In this document: piece by piece, positions 17,278-26,880 of the stretch
How positions within the stretch are numbered: position 1 is the stretch's first letter
Layout: each line of letters opens with the position of its first letter
NCBI RefSeq assembly: GCF_029626025.1
Contig: NZ_JARUBF010000001.1
Coordinates: 2,108,001-2,172,000, forward strand
Direction: 5' to 3'
DNA length: 64,000 bases
Origin: Solwaraspora sp. WMMD406
Lineage (GTDB): Bacteria > Actinomycetota > Actinomycetes > Mycobacteriales > Micromonosporaceae
Program-made: the position numbers and the translations under genes
Notes under the pieces: generated by a model
The model's input: only the letters and a program-made list of their open reading frames with translations
The model's database searches: none
What the model was told of the DNA's origin: nothing

Positions 17278-18099
17278 TCACTTGTCCCGGGTGAAACGTC
17301 TCACCGCCAGGACGGTGAAGACGACGGTGAGTCCCACGGTCCAGGCCAGGTACTGCAGGAACGACGGAAGCAGCGGACCCCCGTGCGTCAGGGCACGGGC
17401 GGTGTCGACGACGGCCGACACCGGGTTGACCCGGGCGAAGGACGCCAGCCAGTCGGGCATGCTGGCGATAGGGGCGAATCCGGAGCTGCCGAAGACGAGC
17501 GGCAACGTCGGAGTGATGAGCCAGGTCTGCGCTGTCTCGCCGTCGCGTACGGCCAGCCCAACCCAGGTCGAGAACGAGGTCACGGCCAAGGCCCACAGCG
17601 CGATGACCGCGGTGGCCGCGACGCCGCGCAGGAGACCGGTCTCGAATCGGAAGCCGATGACCACGACGGCGACGATCATGAGGATGGTGACCTGAATGGC
17701 GCTCTTGGCCGTGTCACCGAGCGTCCGGCCGAGGAGCACCGCCGATCGCGCGATCGGCAAGGTACGGAACCGGTCGTTGATGCCTGCGTCCGCGTCGTGG
17801 GAGACCGCGACACCGGTCCGCATCGCCTGGACCATCACCGCCTGGGTGAGTACCCCCGGGATGACGTACTGCCGGTAGGGCATGCCCGAGACGGTCGCGA
17901 CCTGGTCCAGGACGTACGCGAACAGGACCATGTTCGTCAGCGGCTGGATCAGGGACAGTGCCAGCAACTGACGGTTGCGCCAGAAGCTCACCAGGTTGCG
18001 GCGGGCGATGGTCCCGGTGTTTTCGAGCGCATGGGGCAGAGTGACGTAGCGCCGCAGCGCGACACCATTGTCCGCGGTCCGGCCGCGGCCGGGACTCAT
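17278..18099 (-). CDS. ABC-2 type export permease, DrrB family
   Basis: 273 residues with six hydrophobic segments and the family's early RRNLVSFWRNRQLLALSLIQPL region. The central GINDRFRTLPIARSAVLLGR segment is the conserved cytoplasmic loop of DrrB-type drug exporters. The ATG overlaps the ATPase stop by 4 bases (ATGA). Together they form a two-component exporter. In daunorubicin-type systems this removes a drug; here the cargo may be a toxic intermediate or analogue handled by the cluster. Confidence 0.88.
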   Translation of the reverse strand: MSPGRGRTADNGVALRRYVTLPHALENTGTIARRNLVSFWRNRQLLALSLIQPLTNMVLFAYVLDQVATVSGMPYRQYVIPGVLTQAVMVQAMRTGVAVSHDADAGINDRFRTLPIARSAVLLGRTLGDTAKSAIQVTILMIVAVVVIGFRFETGLLRGVAATAVIALWALAVTSFSTWVGLAVRDGETAQTWLITPTLPLVFGSSGFAPIASMPDWLASFARVNPVSAVVDTARALTHGGPLLPSFLQYLAWTVGLTVVFTVLAVRRFTRDK

Positions 18100-19046
18100 G
18101 GATGCTCCGCCGCGGTGACGACGTCGAAGACTTCGTCCAGGGTCGCGCGGTGAACGGTGATGTCGATGAAATTCAGCCCTTCGGCATCGAGGGCGCGGAC
18201 GGCGGCCGCGACCGTGAAGGTGCCGGACTGGACCCGGAATCGAGCCCGGGCGGAGCCGACGTTCACCGCGACTGCCGAGTCGTCGAGGCCGGCGGTGACC
18301 GCGAGAGACTTCGCGGCCCGGTGCGCGTCGGCGTCACCGGCGGCGTGCACCTCCACGATCTCGCCGCCGTAGGCCAGCTTGAGCTCGGGCGGGGTACCGA
18401 CGGCGACGGTCCTGCCGTGGTTGATCACGGTGATCTTGTCGGCGAGGCGGTCGGCCTCTTCGAGGTACTGCGTGGTCAGGATGACGCAGGTGCCGTTGTC
18501 CCGGAGGTCTTCGACCACTTCCCACAGACGTTCACGGCTCGGCGGGTCCAGACCTGTCGTGGGCTCGTCGAGGAAGAGCACCTGTGGCGAGGTGATGAGG
18601 CTCATGGCCAGGTCGAGACGTCGTCGCATCCCGCCGGAGAAGGTCCGGGCGTGTTGGTGGGCCGCCGGGGTCAGCTCGAACCGCTCCAGGAGTTCGTCGG
18701 CTTTCGCCTTGGCGAGCCGGCGCGGTTGACGGTGCAGGCGAGCGATCAGGATCAGGTTCTCGCGCGCGCTGAGGCCGCCGTCGATCGCGGCGAACTGACC
18801 GGTGAGCGCGATGATCGAGCGCACCATGTGCGGCCGGGCGTGCACGTCGTGGCCGCCGACGAAGGCGCGGCCGGAGTCCGCAGTGGTCAGCGTGGCGAGG
18901 ATCCGGATGGTGGTGGTCTTGCCGGCACCGTTGGGTCCCAGGATCGAGCCGATGGTTCCCGCTGGTGCCACGAGGTCGACGCCGTCGAGGGCCCGGAAGT
19001 CACCGAACCGCTTGCGTAGATCTTCGGTGAAGACGCCCTCTTGCAT
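18096..19046 (-). CDS. ABC exporter ATP-binding protein, DrrA family
   Basis: 316 residues from the ATG at 19046, chosen over longer in-frame extensions because GAGGGAG precedes it. Walker A GPNGAGKTTTIRIL, signature FSGGMRRRLDLAMS, Walker [13 protein letters not shown] and the switch His (ILTTQYLEEADRL, Gln at the His-loop region) are all present. The 90-residue C-terminal extension fits the DrrA accessory domain. First gene of the minus-strand operon. A putative GntR operator sits about 45 bases upstream. Confidence 0.9.
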   Translation of the reverse strand: MQEGVFTEDLRKRFGDFRALDGVDLVAPAGTIGSILGPNGAGKTTTIRILATLTTADSGRAFVGGHDVHARPHMVRSIIALTGQFAAIDGGLSARENLILIARLHRQPRRLAKAKADELLERFELTPAAHQHARTFSGGMRRRLDLAMSLITSPQVLFLDEPTTGLDPPSRERLWEVVEDLRDNGTCVILTTQYLEEADRLADKITVINHGRTVAVGTPPELKLAYGGEIVEVHAAGDADAHRAAKSLAVTAGLDDSAVAVNVGSARARFRVQSGTFTVAAAVRALDAEGLNFIDITVHRATLDEVFDVVTAAEHP

Positions 19047-19090
19047 GATCTCCCTCGCGAGCAACACGGCCGCAGACGCCAACCTTTGTC

Positions 19091-19124
19091 GATTATGCAT
19101 TATCGGTGGGCACAGTATGCACAG
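19091..19124. promoter_or_regulatory. Putative GntR operator(s) before the DrrA-like gene
   Basis: GATTATGCATTATC (19091-19104) has a perfect ATGCAT core and matches the sites at 19413, 29559 and 30480. A second weaker half-matching site, AGTATGCACAGT (about 19114-19125), follows at about two helical turns. The AT-rich site stands out in GC-rich surroundings. Confidence 0.6.
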
Positions 19125-19412
19125 TCCACGCGTCGCCGCGCAAGAGTCGTCGGCGGGCTCGACGACGGGTCGTCGGTCGCACCCCGTGGGGGACGACATG
19201 CCAGGTCACAGGGCACGTGGCTGGTGGTTGGACGGCCGGCGGTGGTGGCGTCGACGGCTGACCGGGGGAGCGGTCGACGCCACCGACGGCCAGTCCGGCT
19301 CCGGGTCGAGCTGCGGGAAAAAGTCGATCACGTTAACAACCTGGCCGCCAGGTTAGTAGTGCGTTACACGCCTTGCGCGACGTGCCGGTACGCGCCCAGG
19401 ATCGGCGCAATC

Positions 19413-19425
19413 GATTATGCACAAC
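19413..19425. promoter_or_regulatory. Putative GntR operator before the oxidoreductase gene
   Basis: GATTATGCACAAC ends 13 bases before the ATG of the Gfo/Idh/MocA gene, overlapping where the leader would be. Occupancy would block transcription of the plus-strand import operon. It shares TATGCACAA with the site upstream of the second GntR gene. Confidence 0.6.
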
Positions 19426-19438
19426 GTTGGAGGCGGAG

Positions 19439-20413
19439 ATGGCAGCAACAACGCCGACCCTCGGGTGGGGCCTGGTCGGCACGTCCGGCTACGCCGCGCG
19501 CGTCTGCGTTCCAGCGGTCACCCGGACTCCGACCGCGCGTCTGCTCGCGGTCGCCAGCAGCAGCCGGGAGCGGGCGGCGAGCTTCGCGGCCGACGCGGGG
19601 ATCCCCCGGGGCTACGGCGACATCGACGCTCTCCTGGCCGACCCCGACCTCGACGCCGTCTGGATCGCCTCCAGCAGCTTCCTGCACGTCGAACACGCCA
19701 CGCGGGCGATCCAGCAGGGCAAGCACGTGTTGCTGGAGAAGCCGCTCGCACTCACCGCCAACGAGGCCTGGGAGCTGGTCAAACTGGCCCAGGCCTCGGG
19801 GGTCAAACTCGCCACCGGCTACCAGGCCCGCTACGTCCCCGGCCACATCAGGATGCGCGAGCTGATCGCCGCCGGCGCGATCGGGCGGATCGTGACCGCC
19901 CGGAGCCTCTACGGCATGCGCCGGGACTCGGCACCGAAGACGTGGCGCGGACACAAGGCAACCGCGCGCTGGGGGGTGCTGGCCGACATCGGCACCCATC
20001 ATCTCGACCTGCTCCGGATGCTACTCGGCGAGGTGGAGTCCGCCAGCGGCCTCACCGCCGCCCAACGCGGGTACGAGACCGAGGATCTCGCCGTCGCGGC
20101 GCTACGGTTCTCCGGCGACGTGCTGGCGACCCTGACCGCGACGGCGAGCTACTACCGACCGACCACCGTCGTCGAGGTGGTCGGTACGCAGGGTGCCCTC
20201 GTCGCCACCGACACGTCGCCGACCGGGCAGGGCCAGGTCGTGCTGCACCACGTCGATGGCGACACCGAAGACATCACTGGTGGAACCCCGCATTCCGCCC
20301 AGGCGCAGCTGGCAACGGTGACAGCCGCGTTCCTGGGTGAGGACGTCGCCTTCGCGACGGGTGAAGACGGAGCGCGAAATCTGGACATTCTGGAACAGAT
20401 TGCCCCGGCCTGA
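19439..20413 (+). CDS. Gfo/Idh/MocA-family NAD(P)-dependent oxidoreductase
   Basis: 324 residues from the ATG at 19439, with GGAGG 5 bases upstream. N-terminal Rossmann domain (GWGLVGTSGYAARVCVPAV) and the diagnostic EKPLALTANEAW motif with its conserved Lys near residue 101. The C-terminal alpha/beta domain contains the catalytic-region GTHHLDLLRMLLGE (Asp/His of the family). These enzymes oxidise or reduce sugars, inositols, biliverdin or opine-like compounds. It heads the plus-strand block with the importer genes 53 bases downstream. Confidence 0.88.
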   Translation: MAATTPTLGWGLVGTSGYAARVCVPAVTRTPTARLLAVASSSRERAASFAADAGIPRGYGDIDALLADPDLDAVWIASSSFLHVEHATRAIQQGKHVLLEKPLALTANEAWELVKLAQASGVKLATGYQARYVPGHIRMRELIAAGAIGRIVTARSLYGMRRDSAPKTWRGHKATARWGVLADIGTHHLDLLRMLLGEVESASGLTAAQRGYETEDLAVAALRFSGDVLATLTATASYYRPTTVVEVVGTQGALVATDTSPTGQGQVVLHHVDGDTEDITGGTPHSAQAQLATVTAAFLGEDVAFATGEDGARNLDILEQIAPA

Positions 20414-20466
20414 CTCCGAAACCTTCAGCGGTCTCACCGATTACTACCCACATAGGAAGGTGTCAC

Positions 20467-22032
20467 ATGGGTCCAAGACTCAGTCGACGTTCAATACTGG
20501 TAGCGGGTGTCGGCATGGTCGGTCTGGCGGCCACCGCCGCCTGCGGTGCCGACTCGCCCTCGCCCTCCGCTTCCCCGGGCACCTCGCCGGGGACACCCCG
20601 CAGGGGTGGCAAGCTGCGCGTCGGCGTGATCGGCAGTTCCGGCAACATCTACGATCCGCACTTCACTTCGTCGGACACGGACCAGGGCCGTGGCCAGCAG
20701 ATCGCCGACAGCCTCGCGCTCCTCGCGCCGGATCTGCCCTACCGCCGCGAGCTGGCGCTGGCCGAGTCGTTCGAGATGAACGCCGACGCCACGGTGGCGA
20801 CGATCCGGCTGCGCAGCGGGGTCGAGTTCCACCACGGCAAGTCCCTGACCGCCGACGATCTCATCTTCTCGCTGCAGCGCATCCTGGATCCGGACAACCC
20901 GGGCCGTGCGGCGTCGTCGCTGGCCTCGATCGACCCCAACGCCATCAGGAAGCTCGACAACCTCACGGTCGAACTCACCCTGAAGACCCCGGACTCGCTG
21001 CTGCCCACCCGCTGGGGATCGTCGCAGACGAGCATCCTGCCCACCGACTTCGACCCGGCCAAGCCCGTCGGCACCGGGCCGTGGGTCATGCAGAGCTTCC
21101 AGGCCGGCGCCCGCTCCACGTACACCGCCTTCCCGAACTACTGGCGCGAGGGGCAGCCGTACCTCGACGAACTCGAGATCATCGACTTCGCCGACAACAC
21201 CCCCCGGATGGCCGCGCTGCTGGCCGGCCAGGTCGACGCGATCGACGGTGTCGACTCCACCCTGATCCCTCAACTGCCCCCGAGCGGGTTCACCACGGTC
21301 ATCACCAAATCGGGCTTCTACCAGCCGATCACGATGCGCGTGGACTCCGCGCCGTTCAACGACCCCAACGTCCGTCTTGCCATGAAGCTGCTCGTCGACC
21401 GTGAGCAGATGGTGCAGCAGGCCTACAGCGGCCTGGGCGAGATCGCCAACGACATGCCCTGCCCCGGCGACCCGGGCTACCCGGACCTGCCGCAGCGCGA
21501 GCAGGACATCGAGCAGGCGAAGAGCCTGCTGAAGGCCGCCGGCTACGAAGGGCTGACGATCACCCTCAACACGAGCGCCCAGAACGGCGGCATGGTCAAC
21601 TCCGCGCAGGTCTACGCCGAGCAGGCCAAGGCCGCCGGTGTCACGGTGAACATCAACATCCAGGACGCCGCGACGTGGAGCGCCAACCACAAGGAAGACC
21701 AGTTCAAGCAGAACTACTGGGCGGCCGGGCTCGTCGGCGGCTCCTGGTCGCAACGGTGGAGCGAGGGCGGCCGCTCCAACGAGAGCTGGTGGCAGGACGC
21801 CGAGGGCGACCAGATCTACACCCAGCTGCTGAGCACCACCGACGAGGCGAAGCAGGCCGAGTACTCCGGCCAGCTGTTGACGAAGCTGTACGAGTCGGGG
21901 CCGGACATCATCCACTCCTTCAAGAGCAACGTCGACCTGACCACCGACAAGGTCAAGGGCGTGATCCCGATGGAGTCGAACGGCTGGAACCTCGGCAGCT
22001 GGCGCTACCGCCTGATGTGGCTCGAAGGCTAG
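20467..22032 (+). CDS. ABC solute-binding protein, family 5 (oligopeptide/opine/nickel type), Tat lipoprotein
   Basis: 521 residues. The N-terminus has a twin-arginine motif (LSRRSILVAG) and then a lipobox ending at Cys (AATAAC, residue about 27), so it should be exported folded and lipid-anchored. The mature protein has family-5 features: GGKLRVGVIGSSGNIYDPHF, LRSGVEFHHGKSLTADDLIFSLQRILDP, VGTGPWVMQSF and the NDPNVRLAMKLLVDREQMVQ block. GGAAGG precedes the ATG. Ligands of this family range over peptides, opines, Ni and glutathione. The neighbouring ureohydrolase suggests a guanidino-containing ligand, which is inference. Confidence 0.9.
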   Translation: MGPRLSRRSILVAGVGMVGLAATAACGADSPSPSASPGTSPGTPRRGGKLRVGVIGSSGNIYDPHFTSSDTDQGRGQQIADSLALLAPDLPYRRELALAESFEMNADATVATIRLRSGVEFHHGKSLTADDLIFSLQRILDPDNPGRAASSLASIDPNAIRKLDNLTVELTLKTPDSLLPTRWGSSQTSILPTDFDPAKPVGTGPWVMQSFQAGARSTYTAFPNYWREGQPYLDELEIIDFADNTPRMAALLAGQVDAIDGVDSTLIPQLPPSGFTTVITKSGFYQPITMRVDSAPFNDPNVRLAMKLLVDREQMVQQAYSGLGEIANDMPCPGDPGYPDLPQREQDIEQAKSLLKAAGYEGLTITLNTSAQNGGMVNSAQVYAEQAKAAGVTVNINIQDAATWSANHKEDQFKQNYWAAGLVGGSWSQRWSEGGRSNESWWQDAEGDQIYTQLLSTTDEAKQAEYSGQLLTKLYESGPDIIHSFKSNVDLTTDKVKGVIPMESNGWNLGSWRYRLMWLEG

Positions 22033-22060
22033 CAGAACTCCTTTTCCGACGGGTGGCGAC

Positions 22061-23014
22061 ATGATCCGATCGATCCTGCTCCGGCGACTGGTCAGCGGGG
22101 TGATCACCCTCTGGCTGATCTCCGTCGTGATCTTCGCGGTACTGCACGTCCTTCCCGGCGACCCGCGTCTCATCGCGCTCGGCGACGAGTACACGCAGGA
22201 GCAGTGGGACGCGATGACTCGTGAGATGCAGTTGGATCAGCCGCTGCTCAACCAGTACGGCAGTTGGCTCAGAGGATTGGTCACCTTCGACTGGGGCAAT
22301 TCCCTCATGTCGCCGTACCCGATCTCCGAGCTGCTCGGTAGCGCCGTCTACTACACCGCGCTGCTCACGTTTTTCGTGATGATCCTGGTGATTCCGATAG
22401 CCACGGTGATCGGAGTGTACAGCGCCGTACACTCCGGTCGCCTGGCGGACAACGTCGCTTCCTTCTTGACGCTGAGCCTCGCCGCGATGCCCGGCTTCGC
22501 CATCGCCGTCCTGACGATCTACTTCCTGGCCACGAACGTCTTCCGGATCTTCCCGGGCTCAAGCATCTTCGATCCGAACGCTTCGGTCTGGAGCCAGCTC
22601 GAACTCTTCGCCCTTCCGGTCCTCGCCTCGGTGCTCGGGCTGATCCCGTACCCGATCCGGATGGTCCGTGCCGCCATGATCGAGGCGCTGGAAAGCGACG
22701 CCGTCATGGTCGCCCGCCTCAAAGGACTACCCGAACGTACGGTGATCTTCCGGCACGCGCTGCGCATGTGCCTCGGCCCGATCGTCCAGGCTTTCGGGCT
22801 GACGCTCGTGTTCCTCTCCGGCGGCACGATCATCGTCGAGACGGTGTTCTCCTATCCCGGCGTCGGGTACGAACTGATCCAGGGGGTCGGCCGCCGCGAC
22901 TTTCCGGTCATCCAGACCCTCGTCGTGATCCTTGCCTTCTTCACCATCGTGTTGAACCTGTTGACGGACCTGGCCGTCATGATCGTCACCCCTCGCCTCA
23001 GGACGAGAATGTGA
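22061..23014 (+). CDS. ABC permease, DppB/OppB type
   Basis: 317 residues with six hydrophobic segments. The N-terminus LLRRLVSGVITLWLISVVIFAVLHVLPGDP is the standard DppB opening, and the EAA loop (ALESDAVMVARLKGLPERTV) is near residue 208. It follows the binding protein by 28 bases and precedes the DppC-type permease by 7 bases. Confidence 0.93.
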   Translation: MIRSILLRRLVSGVITLWLISVVIFAVLHVLPGDPRLIALGDEYTQEQWDAMTREMQLDQPLLNQYGSWLRGLVTFDWGNSLMSPYPISELLGSAVYYTALLTFFVMILVIPIATVIGVYSAVHSGRLADNVASFLTLSLAAMPGFAIAVLTIYFLATNVFRIFPGSSIFDPNASVWSQLELFALPVLASVLGLIPYPIRMVRAAMIEALESDAVMVARLKGLPERTVIFRHALRMCLGPIVQAFGLTLVFLSGGTIIVETVFSYPGVGYELIQGVGRRDFPVIQTLVVILAFFTIVLNLLTDLAVMIVTPRLRTRM

Positions 23015-23021
23015 GGCCCTG

Positions 23022-23918
23022 ATGACGACAGAAGTTGTCGACCCGCTCGCCACCCCTGTCGCGGTGGACGCCCGTACGCCGGTGGCGCGCCAGCGCGGAT
23101 TCGTCCGTCGGGCGCTGAAACTCGGACGGACCCGGGTAGGTCTCGCGGCCGTGTTCGCGGTGGTTCTGTTCGCGATCGTCGGCCCGTACTTCGCCCCGTT
23201 CTCGACCACCGAGTTCGTCGGCATACCGTTCTCCGGGCCCGGCGGCGAAGCACTCTTCGGCACCGACCGGATCGGCCGCGACGTCTGGTCACGATTCCTC
23301 TCCGGAGGTCGCGACCTGCTCATCGTCAGCGCGCTCGCGACGATCCTGGGCGTCGTCGTGGGTACCGTCATCGGACTCGTCGCCGGCTACACCAAGAAGG
23401 TCGTCGACGAGACCCTCATGCGCTTCGTCGACCTGATGATGGCCTTCCCCGGGTTGGCCTTTTCGCTCCTGGTCATCACGGTCGCCGGCGCCCAGACCTG
23501 GGTCCTCGTCGTCGCCGTCGGCGTCGGCCTGTTCCCGCACACCGCGCGGGTGGTGCGCTCCGCGACGGTCGGCGTCGCCGAATCCGACTACGTGCGCTAC
23601 AGCGAGGCGACGGGCACACCCACGCGCCGCATCCTCTTCTCGGAGATCCTGCCGAACATCCTCGTACCGTTGTCGGTCGAGACCGGGCAGCGCTACACCC
23701 TCTCGCTTGGCTCCGTCGCCGGCCTCAACTACCTCGGTCTCGGCGTCAAGCCGCCGGCCGCCGACTGGGGCCTGATGATCCAGGAAAACCAGGCCGGCCT
23801 GCTCACGACACCGATGGCGGTGCTCCTGCCGGTCATCGCGATCATCATCGTCACCGTCGGCGCCAACCTGGTCAGCGACGGCCTCGCGGTGGCCGCCGCC
23901 GGGGCCGACGGCCGGTGA
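23022..23918 (+). CDS. ABC permease, DppC/OppC type
   Basis: 298 residues. The short cytoplasmic N-terminus and first helix are followed by the FGTDRIGRDVWSRFLSGGRD motif diagnostic of DppC proteins. The EAA loop SDYVRYSEATGTPTRRILFS is near residue 188. Together with the preceding gene it forms the heterodimeric channel of the importer. Confidence 0.93.
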   Translation: MTTEVVDPLATPVAVDARTPVARQRGFVRRALKLGRTRVGLAAVFAVVLFAIVGPYFAPFSTTEFVGIPFSGPGGEALFGTDRIGRDVWSRFLSGGRDLLIVSALATILGVVVGTVIGLVAGYTKKVVDETLMRFVDLMMAFPGLAFSLLVITVAGAQTWVLVVAVGVGLFPHTARVVRSATVGVAESDYVRYSEATGTPTRRILFSEILPNILVPLSVETGQRYTLSLGSVAGLNYLGLGVKPPAADWGLMIQENQAGLLTTPMAVLLPVIAIIIVTVGANLVSDGLAVAAAGADGR

Positions 23919-24014
23919 GCGGCATGTGCCAAGGAGCCGTGACGGCGCCTGTCACCGGAATGCGGAAGGGAAACGCAGCAGTGAGTGCCAGCGGCATGTG
24001 GAGGGAGTGGGGCA

Positions 24015-24986
24015 ATGAGTGACGAGTCACGGTCCGCCGGGCCGGGTCTGCCCATCGGGCCGCCCGACGCGACCAGGGTCCCCCGCTACGCCGGACCGGA
24101 CACCTTCGCCCGGCTGCCCCGCCTGCAGGACGTGTCCCGCGCGGACGTGGCGATCCTCGGCGTACCGTTCGACAGCGGCGTCTCGTACCGTCCCGGCGCC
24201 CGCTTCGGACCCCAGGCGATCCGCGCCGGTTCCAAGCTGCTGCGCAGCTACCACCCGGCGCTGGACGTCGAACCGTGGAAGGTGCTGCAGCTCGCCGACG
24301 CCGGTGACGTGGCGGTCAACCCGTTCGACATCGAGGAAGCCGTGGCCGAGCTTCAGGTCGCCGCGACGGCGCTCTACGAACAGGTGGCGAAAATCGTCAC
24401 GATCGGCGGCGACCACACGATTGCCCTGCCGTTGCTGCGCGCGGCGTACGCCCAGCACGGGCCGATCTCGCTGGTGCACTTCGACGCGCATCTAGACACC
24501 TGGGACAGCTACTTCGGGGCGAGGTACACCCACGGCACGCCGTTCCGGCGGGCGGCCGAGGAGGGCATCCTCGCCCTGGACAGCTCCGCACACGTCGGGA
24601 TCCGCAACTACGTCTACAGCCCGCACGACTTCAGCGAGGACCGGCGGCTCGGCTTCGCCATCGTATCCACGCTGGACATCGCGCGCCGTGGCGTCGACGA
24701 CGCGATCGACCGCGTACGCGACCGGGTGGGCGAGCATCCCGTCTACGTCAGCATCGACATCGACGTCCTGGATCCCGCGCACGCACCCGGGACCGGCACC
24801 CCCGAACCCGGTGGCCTCACCACCCGGGAACTTCAGCTCATCCTCCACGGGCTGGTCGGTCTGAACATCGTCGGCGCCGACATCGTCGAGGTGTCACCGG
24901 CCTACGACCACGCGGAGCTGACGTCGATGGCCGGCGCGGTAGCCGCCTTCGAACTCCTGGCGATGTTCGCGAAGGCCGCGTCATGA
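24015..24986 (+). CDS. Ureohydrolase: agmatinase/guanidinobutyrase-like
   Basis: 323 residues from the ATG at 24015, preceded by GAGGGAGTGGGG. All Mn-binding signatures of the arginase/agmatinase superfamily are present: GGDHT near residue 131, DAHLD near 156, and [20 protein letters not shown] near 251. The sequence is of the agmatinase rather than the arginase branch. It cleaves a guanidino compound into an amine and urea. The gene lies between the importer permeases and the ATPase and overlaps the ATPase start by 4 bases, so the imported substrate is probably a guanidino compound. Confidence 0.88.
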   Translation: MSDESRSAGPGLPIGPPDATRVPRYAGPDTFARLPRLQDVSRADVAILGVPFDSGVSYRPGARFGPQAIRAGSKLLRSYHPALDVEPWKVLQLADAGDVAVNPFDIEEAVAELQVAATALYEQVAKIVTIGGDHTIALPLLRAAYAQHGPISLVHFDAHLDTWDSYFGARYTHGTPFRRAAEEGILALDSSAHVGIRNYVYSPHDFSEDRRLGFAIVSTLDIARRGVDDAIDRVRDRVGEHPVYVSIDIDVLDPAHAPGTGTPEPGGLTTRELQLILHGLVGLNIVGADIVEVSPAYDHAELTSMAGAVAAFELLAMFAKAAS

Positions 24987-26848
24987 CCGCCGACCTGCCC
25001 ACCGGCACCGACGATCACGTCCTCGACGTCCGTGGCCTGACCGTCACCGTCAACGCCCGCGAACCGTACGACATCGTCCGGGAAGTCGACTTCGGGCTAC
25101 GGGCCGGCGAGGTCCTCGGCCTGGTGGGCGAATCCGGCTCGGGCAAGACGACGCTGGCGCTGTCGCTGCTCGGCTTCGCCCGGGACAACCTGACCATGTC
25201 CGGGTCCGTCACGGTGGCCGGCGTCGAGATGGTCACGGCCACCGAGTCGGCGCGGCGACGCGCGCGCGGGCGGGTGATCTCCTACGTCCCACAGGATCCG
25301 ATGTCGGCGCTGAACCCGGCGCTGCGGATCGGGACGCAGCTGGCCGAGACCATGGGCGAGTCGCGGTGGATCCGCAGATCGGCCGACTGGGACCGGATCC
25401 GGCACCTGCTCGACCGGGTCAAGCTGCCGGCCACGAAGGAGTTCCTGCGCAGGTTCCCCCATCAGCTTTCCGGTGGACAGCTGCAGCGGGTCACCATCGC
25501 GATGGCGATGCTCAACCGGCCGAAGGCCATCGTCTTCGACGAACCGACCACCGGCCTGGACGTCACGACACAGGCGGCCGTACTCGACACGATCCGCGAC
25601 GTCATCGCCGAGGAGGGGGTCGCCGCGGTCTACGTCACGCACGACCTGACCGTCGTCGGGACAATCGCCACCAGGATCGCCGTCATGTACTCCGGACTGG
25701 TCGTCGAGGACGGCCCGGCGGCCGAGATCCTCACCGCCTCGGCGCACCCCTACGCCCGCCGCCTCATCCTCGCCACCCCGACCGTGGATCAGCGCCGGAA
25801 GCTGGTCGGCATCGCGGGCACGCCACTCAACCCGAAGGAGCGCGGCGCCGGCTGCCCGTTCGCGGCCCGCTGCGACCTGGTCGTCGACGACTGCCTGGTG
25901 GCGACCCCCGTACCCGTCGACGTCGGCCCCCGTCACACGTCGCGGTGCCTGCGAACTGACGTCGTCCGGTCGGCCAGCTACGCCCGCCCCGCCGACACCG
26001 ACCAGCGGTGGACACCGCCGGAACGCCGCGAGCCCGGGCTGCTCTTCGTCCGCAACGTCGACATCAGCTACGGCAAGCGCTACGACGAGAACCGGGTGCT
26101 GTTCGGTGTCGACCTGACCGTACGCGAAGGCGAGTGCGTCGCCCTGGTGGGCGAGTCCGGCAGTGGCAAGACCACCCTGGCCCGCGCGGTCAGCGGCCTG
26201 CACAAGGAAGCCGTCGACGGCCGGCTGCACTACGACGGCCAGCGGATGCCGTGGCCGTCCGGATCCCGGGCGAAGGTCGCCCGCCGCGAGATCCAGTACA
26301 TCTTCCAGAACCCGTACGGCTCGCTGAACCCGCGCCACACGATCGGCCGGATCATCACCCGGCCGCTGGAGACCTTCGGGATCGTCAAGGGGGCGGCGCG
26401 ACAGCGCGAGGAGGTACGCCGTCTGCTCGCCCAGGTCTCCCTGCCCACCGACTACGAGACCCGCTACCCGGCGCAGCTCAGCGGCGGTGAGCGGCAGCGC
26501 GTCGCGATCGCCCGTGCGCTCGCCGCCCGGCCCCGGGTGCTGATCTGTGACGAGATCACCTCCGCTCTGGACGTCTCGATCCAGGCGTCGGTGCTGGAAC
26601 TCCTGGTGAAGCTGCGGGTCGAGGAGAACCTCAGCATGCTGTTCATCACCCATCACATCGGCGTCGTGCGCGCCATCGCGGACTCGGTCGTCGTCCTGCA
26701 GAACGGTGTCGTCGTCGAGGCTGGTCCGGCCGACGAGGTCCTGGACCGCCCGCAGCACCCGTACACCGAGATGTTGCTCCGCGACACCCTTGTCATGCCC
26801 GAACCAGGCGGCCTGGACGCGGGCGATGTCACGGCGGCCCGCGCGTAA
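24983..26848 (+). CDS. ABC importer ATPase, DppD-DppF fusion
   Basis: 621 residues with two complete nucleotide-binding domains. The first has [22 protein letters not shown] and [12 protein letters not shown]; the second has [32 protein letters not shown] and [12 protein letters not shown]. The first domain ends with the oligopeptide C-terminal region carrying Cys residues ([15 protein letters not shown]...SRCL) that bind a metal cluster in DppD/OppD proteins. Fusion supplies both ATPases of the importer in one chain. Last gene of the plus-strand operon. Confidence 0.93.
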   Translation: MTADLPTGTDDHVLDVRGLTVTVNAREPYDIVREVDFGLRAGEVLGLVGESGSGKTTLALSLLGFARDNLTMSGSVTVAGVEMVTATESARRRARGRVISYVPQDPMSALNPALRIGTQLAETMGESRWIRRSADWDRIRHLLDRVKLPATKEFLRRFPHQLSGGQLQRVTIAMAMLNRPKAIVFDEPTTGLDVTTQAAVLDTIRDVIAEEGVAAVYVTHDLTVVGTIATRIAVMYSGLVVEDGPAAEILTASAHPYARRLILATPTVDQRRKLVGIAGTPLNPKERGAGCPFAARCDLVVDDCLVATPVPVDVGPRHTSRCLRTDVVRSASYARPADTDQRWTPPERREPGLLFVRNVDISYGKRYDENRVLFGVDLTVREGECVALVGESGSGKTTLARAVSGLHKEAVDGRLHYDGQRMPWPSGSRAKVARREIQYIFQNPYGSLNPRHTIGRIITRPLETFGIVKGAARQREEVRRLLAQVSLPTDYETRYPAQLSGGERQRVAIARALAARPRVLICDEITSALDVSIQASVLELLVKLRVEENLSMLFITHHIGVVRAIADSVVVLQNGVVVEAGPADEVLDRPQHPYTEMLLRDTLVMPEPGGLDAGDVTAARA

Positions 26849-26880
26849 GGGTTCGTTCGGTTCGGCGTACGGCCGGGTCG

